A DNA stretch of 64,000 bases. Origin: CAYSCW01 sp964449165. GTDB taxonomy: Bacteria; Acidobacteriota; Aminicenantia; Aminicenantales; Aminicenantaceae. Of this stretch, positions 59,400-64,000 are shown one piece after another. The stretch lies in assembly GCA_964449165.1 (NCBI GenBank), contig CAYVAT010000002.1, forward strand, positions 62,001 through 126,000, given 5' to 3'. Positions within the stretch are counted from its first letter, which is position 1, and every line of letters begins with the position of its first letter. The notes below the pieces were generated by a model that saw only the letters and a program-made list of their open reading frames with translations, searched no databases and was not told the DNA's origin. A program made the translations under genes and the position numbers.

Positions 59400-62072
59400 T
59401 TATTTGGCTTCAGCCCAGTTGATTCCCCAGCCCAGATGAACTTTCAAGGGAACTTTGAGGTGAAAAACCCTTTCCATCCGTTCCTTAACCAGCCTTTCCA
59501 TCTCGTCTCTTTCTTCATCAGGAACTTCAAATACAAGCTCATCGTGCACTTGGATAATCATCTTTGATTTGAGGTGTCGTTTCTTGATTTCACGCCAAAT
59601 ATCGATCATAGCCTTCTTCATCAGGTCTGCGGCTGTGCCCTGGATGGGGGCATTCAGGGCTATCCGCCTCCCCGCCTGTTGAGTTAATTTCTCCTTATGA
59701 CGGAGTTCAGGAACCTGCCGTCTTCTTCCGAAAAGGGTCTCAGAATAGCCTTTCTCTTGGGCCTCCATGACCCTTTTTTCCAAGTATCCTGCCACCTTGG
59801 GGAATTTCTCAAAATAAAGATTAATGAATTCCTGGGCTTCAGAGGTAGAAGTTTCCAGCTCTTTGGCCAGAGAGTAAGCCGAGGCTCCGTAGATGATGCT
59901 GAAATTGATGATCTTGGCCCGCCTTCGCTGATCCTCTGGGTAGAGAGAGGAATCACCAAAAACTTGGTTGGCTGTATCTTGGTGGATATCGCGGTCTTTG
60001 AGGAAAGTTTCCATCAGAGTAGGATCTCCAGAGAGATGAGCCAGAACCCTGAGTTCGATTTGGGAATAATCAGCCGAAAGAAAGAGATGGTTCTCTTCAG
60101 GGATAAAGGCTTGACGGAATCGCCGACCAAGTTCCCCTCGAACTGGAATGTTCTGGAGATTAGGATCACTGCTGCTGAGCCTCCCAGTAGCGGTTACGGT
60201 CTGGTTATAGGAGGTGTGAATCCTTCCCGTCAAGGGATTGAGAAGAAGAGGCAGCGAGTCTGCATAGGAGGATTTTAATTTAGCCAATTGCCTGTATTCA
60301 AGCGTGTGGCGGGCAATGGGATAATTCTGGGACAATTCCTGAAGAGTGTTAAAGTCGGTAGAATATCCCCTGGTAACCTTGGTCCTGCGGGAGGGAGGAA
60401 GTTTCATTTTTTCGAAGAGAATATGAGCTAACTGTTGAGGAGAATTTAAGTTGAATTCTTCATCGCAGATTTGAAAGATTTTTTTCTTTAATTGCTCGAG
60501 TTCCTGCTCGAGCTCGGATGAAAGCTCTTTTAAAGCGCGCACATCTATTTTCACTCCCCACATTTCCATATCTGCAAGAACCTCGATAAGAGGAAGCTCG
60601 ATCGATCGATAGAGTTTGTCCAGTTTTTTTTCTTGGACCTTAGGCCAAAGTATTGAGCTGAGCTGGAGAGTGAAGTCGGCATCCTGACAGGCATAGGGAG
60701 CTACCTTCTCGATGTCAACAGAATTGATGGTCACTTCTTTTTTTCCCTTGCCGACGATCTCACCGTATGAGGTGGTTTTTGCCTGGAGATAAGTCAAGGC
60801 CAGCTTGTCCAGATTATGCTTTCCCCAATTGGGTTCTAGAAGATAGGAAAGGACCATAGTGTCAAGATCGACTCCTTTTACAGGAAGACCTTCTCTTTGA
60901 AGTACGATATAATCATATTTAACGTTCTGTCCGATCTTTTTTATTCTCGGATCACTGAGGGTGTCTTTGAGAAGAGCGACCGCTGTTTCTATGGCAATTT
61001 GTCCTTGAGCGCCTTGGCAGTCATGGCGTAAGGGAAGATAGAAAGCATGGTGAGGCTTAATGGAGAAGGACATCCCGACCAGCCTGGCCTGTGTCGGATA
61101 TGGACTGTCAGTCTCTGTGTCAAGTGAGACGTATTTGGCTTTTTTTATCTCTGAGAGAAGATGGCAGAGGTCGGTCTCTTCTTGAAGGATGGTGTAGTTC
61201 TTCTTCGCTTCTTCTTTTTTTTCCAAGTATTCTGAAAGAAGGGAAGAAAACTCCAGTTCTTGGAAGAGGGAGAAAAGTTCTTTATAGTTCGGGTCTGAAG
61301 GTGCAAATTCTTCCAGTTTGAATTTGAAATCCAGATTTTCTTCAATAGTCACCAGCTGCTGGCTAAGGCGAAGCTTGTCCAAATTCTTCTCAATCTTTTC
61401 TCTCAAGCGTGGATTTTTTAACTGAGGAAGATTCTTGATCAGATTCTCCAGACTGCCGAATTGATTGATGAGTGTTTTGGATGTTTTTTCTCCTATCCCA
61501 GGCACTCCGGGGACGTTATCGGTGGGGTCTCCCCATAAGGCGAGAACATCAACAACTTGATAGGGGAAGACACCAAATCTCTCCTTGACTTTTTTATTGT
61601 CCAGATAGATTTCTTTCACGGGATCATAGATTGTGGTGCTCTGATTGACAAGCTGGAAGAGATCTTTATCATGGGTGACGATGACCGTTTTAACATTCTG
61701 GGAAGTGGCCTGTTTGGCCAAACTTCCCAGGACATCGTCTGCTTCATAATTTTCGAATTCGAAGGAAGGAACATTCATGGCCTTAATGATTTTTTTCACC
61801 AGCGGGAGTTGGATGGTCAGGTCTTCTGGCATGGGTTTTCGGGTTGCCTTGTATTCTTTGTAAGCTTTATGGCGAATAGTAGGCCCTTTAACATCAAAAA
61901 CGACACCCAAGTAATAAGGCTTTTCTTTCTCTTTAATTTTGCGGAGCATGTTGAGGAAGCCATAGATGGCGTTAGTGGGGAATCCTTTAGAAGTGGAAAG
62001 TCGCTTGATGGCGTAATAGGAGCGATAGAGAAGAGAATAGCCGTCAATGAGAAAAAGCTTTTTTTCTGCCAT
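59400..62072 (-). CDS. polA: DNA polymerase I
   Basis: The 890-residue polymerase carries all three activities. The 5'-3' nuclease occupies 1-290 (FEFENYEADDVLGSLA, VPGVPGIGEKT). The 3'-5' proofreading domain at about 300-490 keeps its acidic residues (SLDTETDSP, KYDYIVLQ, CQDADFTLQL). The polymerase domain has motif A SADYSQIELRVLAHLSGD, motif B RRAKIINFSIIYG and motif C QVHDELVFEVP. It acts in repair and Okazaki fragment maturation. It is a single-gene unit. Confidence 0.98.
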   Translation of the reverse strand: MAEKKLFLIDGYSLLYRSYYAIKRLSTSKGFPTNAIYGFLNMLRKIKEKEKPYYLGVVFDVKGPTIRHKAYKEYKATRKPMPEDLTIQLPLVKKIIKAMNVPSFEFENYEADDVLGSLAKQATSQNVKTVIVTHDKDLFQLVNQSTTIYDPVKEIYLDNKKVKERFGVFPYQVVDVLALWGDPTDNVPGVPGIGEKTSKTLINQFGSLENLIKNLPQLKNPRLREKIEKNLDKLRLSQQLVTIEENLDFKFKLEEFAPSDPNYKELFSLFQELEFSSLLSEYLEKKEEAKKNYTILQEETDLCHLLSEIKKAKYVSLDTETDSPYPTQARLVGMSFSIKPHHAFYLPLRHDCQGAQGQIAIETAVALLKDTLSDPRIKKIGQNVKYDYIVLQREGLPVKGVDLDTMVLSYLLEPNWGKHNLDKLALTYLQAKTTSYGEIVGKGKKEVTINSVDIEKVAPYACQDADFTLQLSSILWPKVQEKKLDKLYRSIELPLIEVLADMEMWGVKIDVRALKELSSELEQELEQLKKKIFQICDEEFNLNSPQQLAHILFEKMKLPPSRRTKVTRGYSTDFNTLQELSQNYPIARHTLEYRQLAKLKSSYADSLPLLLNPLTGRIHTSYNQTVTATGRLSSSDPNLQNIPVRGELGRRFRQAFIPEENHLFLSADYSQIELRVLAHLSGDPTLMETFLKDRDIHQDTANQVFGDSSLYPEDQRRRAKIINFSIIYGASAYSLAKELETSTSEAQEFINLYFEKFPKVAGYLEKRVMEAQEKGYSETLFGRRRQVPELRHKEKLTQQAGRRIALNAPIQGTAADLMKKAMIDIWREIKKRHLKSKMIIQVHDELVFEVPDEERDEMERLVKERMERVFHLKVPLKVHLGWGINWAEAK

Positions 62073-62154
62073 TCTATACTTAGTTGAGGTTTAAAGGGCG
62101 AGCTTTGCTTCCCCTATCTTTACGGACATCACAGCGCACCTCTTCTCGAATGTC

Positions 62155-62427
62155 TTATGATTTTTCTTCCGATCTCAAGAGGTGGTCGAAATGACCAGCA
62201 GAGACTTCTTCAACAATCTGCGAGTGTTGGGTTTTGACAATTTCCTGGATTTTTTCTTCGAGGTCAGGATGGTGCAGTAAGGAGGTGTAGTAGGTTTTTC
62301 GAGAGGCCAGAACTTTTCCAGAAGCATAAACGATGGATTCGATGTAATGTGCCTTTTTTCCTTTATCCTGTGTTTGGATATGAATCCTGACGCTTTTGTG
62401 CTCGATTTCCGAGTTGAATCCACGCAT
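62155..62427 (-). CDS. Small protein of unknown function, 90 residues
   Basis: The protein starts MRGFNSEIEHKSVRIHIQTQ and contains ASGKVLASRKTYYTSLLHHPD followed by a helix-forming EEKIQEIVKTQHSQIVEEV. It has no signal peptide or membrane span. A good promoter and GAGGAAA ribosome site precede the ATG, which is why I believe it is real. It diverges from yceD and precedes polA by 82 bases on the same strand. I recognise no family. Confidence 0.65.
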   Translation of the reverse strand: MRGFNSEIEHKSVRIHIQTQDKGKKAHYIESIVYASGKVLASRKTYYTSLLHHPDLEEKIQEIVKTQHSQIVEEVSAGHFDHLLRSEEKS

Positions 62428-62452
62428 GAAAATTTCCTCTTTTCAATCCATT

Positions 62453-62480
62453 ATTATACTCTTAACCTTCAATATATCAA
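62453..62480 (-). promoter_or_regulatory. Promoter of the 90-residue gene
   Basis: Minus-strand TTGATA (62480-62475), 16 bases, TATAAT (62458-62453); the leader is about 19 bases with GAGGAAA before the ATG. Confidence 0.62.
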
Positions 62481-62526
62481 GGTTGTAAATCCTTCTTTTT
62501 ATGGGGCAAAAGGCCTGGGGCTGTTA

Positions 62527-62554
62527 TTGACAAAGAGAAGCAAGATGGTATAAT
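62527..62554 (+). promoter_or_regulatory. Strong promoter of yceD-rpmF-plsX
   Basis: Perfect TTGACA (62527-62532) and TATAAT (62549-62554) are separated by 16 bases; the leader is about 17 bases. Confidence 0.78.
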
Positions 62555-62577
62555 AGGGAGACTTTTAGAGAGAAGCA

Positions 62578-63096
62578 ATGATTATAGATATTGATCGATT
62601 ACCAAAAGAGGGATTAAAAGTCTCGAAGGAGTTTGAATTTATTTGTGATGAACTAGTAGAGGAAAGTGCGGTTTTTCTAGAGCCTGCCCACGTGGATCTG
62701 ACAGTTAAGAAAATCGGGGAAGAGATTTCCATAAAAGGGCGTATCAAGGCAAGACTCAGCTTCAATTGTAGCCGCTGTCTGGTTCCATTCGAATTTCCCA
62801 TAGACTCCCGTTTTGATCTTGTCTATGTGCCTGAAGAGCTTTTTGAGCTGAAGGAAGAGTTGACTCCTGATGATATGGATCGATTTCTTTACTTTAACCG
62901 GAAGCTCGACCTCAAGGAGGTCGTCCTAGAACAGTTAAACTTGACCTTTCCGGTCAAGCCTTTATGCTCTGAGAGCTGCCAGGGGCTCTGTCCTGTTTGT
63001 GGCAAGATTATCAGGAATGGAGAATGTTCCTGCGTCAGCACGAGGAGCGATCCACGCTTGGAGAAGTTGAAAATATTCATTCGAGATAAAAGATAA
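62578..63096 (+). CDS. yceD: YceD/DUF177 family protein
   Basis: The 172-residue protein matches the YceD family, linked to 23S rRNA accumulation in plants and bacteria. It has a LSFNCSRCLVPFEFPI motif in the middle and a C-terminal cysteine cluster (GLCPVCGKIIRNGECSC) that should bind a metal. It is the first gene of the conserved yceD-rpmF-plsX group, and its stop abuts the rpmF start. Confidence 0.92.
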   Translation: MIIDIDRLPKEGLKVSKEFEFICDELVEESAVFLEPAHVDLTVKKIGEEISIKGRIKARLSFNCSRCLVPFEFPIDSRFDLVYVPEELFELKEELTPDDMDRFLYFNRKLDLKEVVLEQLNLTFPVKPLCSESCQGLCPVCGKIIRNGECSCVSTRSDPRLEKLKIFIRDKR

Positions 63097-63279
63097 ATGG
63101 CGAATCCTAAGAGAAGACATTCTCATTCCAGAAAAATGAAAAGAAGGGCTCATCAGGCTCTCTCTGTTCCTCCTCTTGCTATATGCTCCAACTGTGGGAA
63201 TCCGAAGCTCCCGCACCGTGCTTGTCCAGAGTGTGGGTTTTATAAAGGGAGACCCGTGATCGAGGGAGCAGAAGAATAA
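63097..63279 (+). CDS. rpmF: Ribosomal protein L32
   Basis: The 60-residue protein has the L32 start MANPKRRHSHSRKMKRRAHQ and a zinc site from C30, C33, C43 and C46. It begins directly after the yceD stop codon, so translation is probably coupled. Position before plsX is conserved in many bacteria. Confidence 0.97.
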   Translation: MANPKRRHSHSRKMKRRAHQALSVPPLAICSNCGNPKLPHRACPECGFYKGRPVIEGAEE

Positions 63280-63297
63280 CCATCAAGAGAGGTTTCA

Positions 63298-64000
63298 ATG
63301 AGAGTCGCTGTTGACGCCATGGGGGGAGATTACGGGCCTAAAGTTATCGTGGAAGGTGCTGTTCAAGCGTCTCGTGATCATCAGATCGAAATCTTTCTCG
63401 TCGGAGTCGAAGAGCTCATAAAAAAAGAGTTTAAGAAGATTTCTTCATCTCGAGCCAAGATTTCAATAATCAATGCCTCTGAAACCATCGGCATGGGAGA
63501 AGGGCTTCTCTCTTTCCGGCGAAAAAAAATGAGCTCCATTCGGGTAGGAACGCAGCTGGTCAAAGACGGCGAAGCAGAAGCGTTTGTTAGTGCAGGTAAT
63601 ACAGCAGCTGTGGTCTATATCTCTAGGAAGGTTATTGGATCATTAAAGGGAGTGGAAAGGCCGGCTTTAGCCCTTCTCGTCCCCACGTTAAAAGGGATGA
63701 CGCTGCTCATCGATGTGGGCGCAAATGTTAATTGTCAATCCTATCACCTGGTACAGTTTGCGGTCATGGGGCAAATCTTCATGGAGAACATTCTGGGTTT
63801 GAAGAATCCTTGTATAGGCCTGATGAGTATAGGAGAGGAGGATACAAAGGGAAATGCGCTGACAAAGGAGACCTTCGAGATGCTTCAGGGGGCTCCGCTG
63901 AATTTCATCGGTAACGTGGAGGGAAAGGATATTTATTCAGGTAGGGCAGATGTGATTGTCTGCGATGGCTTTACGGGAAATGTGGCGCTAAAAGTCAGCG
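63298..64000 (+). CDS. plsX: Phosphate acyltransferase PlsX (3' end outside window)
   Basis: The frame starts at the ATG at 63298 and is open for 234 codons to the right edge. It begins MRVAVDAMGGDYGPKVIVEG, contains FRRKKMSSIRVG, FVSAGNTAAVVYISR, TLLIDVGANVNC and ends in VIVCDGFTGNVALKVS, all PlsX landmarks. PlsX makes acyl-phosphate from acyl-ACP for phospholipid synthesis. The common SAGNTGA motif reads SAGNTAA here. About 100 residues are missing beyond the window. Confidence 0.95.
   Translation, partial: MRVAVDAMGGDYGPKVIVEGAVQASRDHQIEIFLVGVEELIKKEFKKISSSRAKISIINASETIGMGEGLLSFRRKKMSSIRVGTQLVKDGEAEAFVSAGNTAAVVYISRKVIGSLKGVERPALALLVPTLKGMTLLIDVGANVNCQSYHLVQFAVMGQIFMENILGLKNPCIGLMSIGEEDTKGNALTKETFEMLQGAPLNFIGNVEGKDIYSGRADVIVCDGFTGNVALKVS

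Noticed and set aside
63381..63914. Two 60-codon frames near the right edge
   Set aside because: They overlap the open plsX frame, whose motifs are clear from 63298 to the window end.
1..64000. CRISPR arrays, insertion sequences, prophage genes and rRNA genes
   Set aside because: I looked for regularly spaced repeats, transposase or integrase motifs and rRNA landmarks and found none.

Overview
The window looks like a chromosomal segment of a diderm (Gram-negative-type) bacterium. The evidence is a lipoprotein-sorting ABC module, an Mla-type lipid transport operon with a LolB-like lipoprotein, several outer-membrane beta-barrel proteins, LPS heptose genes and an Rnf complex. Base composition is moderate and falls in the dnaA/dnaN area. 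The class III cyclase-TolB-TPR protein, the exported MEMO-AMMECR1 fusion and the Rnf genes together resemble Acidobacteriota, particularly Aminicenantes-like lineages. That placement is inference from gene content, not a computed phylogeny. I see no prophage, insertion sequence, CRISPR array or rRNA operon.

Layout. 0-8.8 kb: the end of a MacB-type permease, a small barrel protein, a cyclase-TPR sensor, a serine hydrolase, a 2-oxoacid dehydrogenase E1 pair and sfsA. 8.8-12.8 kb: accA-hisS-aspS. 13-16.2 kb: a small HTH protein and an rlmB / ECF sigma / anti-sigma / ybjQ group. 16.3-21.6 kb: a five-gene envelope trafficking module (LolA-like protein, two FtsX-type permeases, LolD-like ATPase, barrel protein). 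21.7-25 kb: gltX-glnS. 25.2-25.6 kb: a two-cistron small-protein unit with a strong terminator. 25.6-39.2 kb: one long co-directional minus-strand unit: lolB-like, ispE, tRNA-Gln, prs, rplY, pth, rpsF, rpsR, rplI, dnaB, mlaE, mlaF, mlaD, radA, PIN/TRAM gene, ispD, ispF. 39.7-45.3 kb (plus strand): exported MEMO-AMMECR1 fusion, zinc ribbon protein, heptosyltransferase-gmhB and spoT. 45.5-49.8 kb: a three-gene envelope operon behind a textbook sigma-54 promoter. 49.8-52.6 kb: DnaA boxes, dnaA and dnaN. 52.7-58 kb: rnfCDGEAB-rseC. 58.2-64 kb: an acetyltransferase-like gene, polA, a small unknown gene and yceD-rpmF-plsX, which runs off the end.

How it fits together. Much of the window deals with building and supplying a two-membrane envelope: isoprenoid precursors (ispD, ispE, ispF), phospholipid and fatty acid synthesis (plsX, accA), lipid and lipoprotein transport (Mla, Lol-like, LolB-like) and LPS heptose. 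Translation and replication genes are interleaved with these. In sampled lines the G-versus-C bias of the plus strand changes sign around dnaA regardless of gene direction. Together with a cluster of DnaA boxes upstream of dnaA, this makes 49.8-50.1 kb the likely replication origin.

The least ordinary items are the sigma-54-driven operon encoding a HEXXH protease / beta-propeller / outer-membrane-barrel protein, the MlaD homologue with a C-terminal barrel-like domain, the small-protein unit at 25.2-25.6 kb, and several promoters placed so that the mRNA would begin at the start codon.
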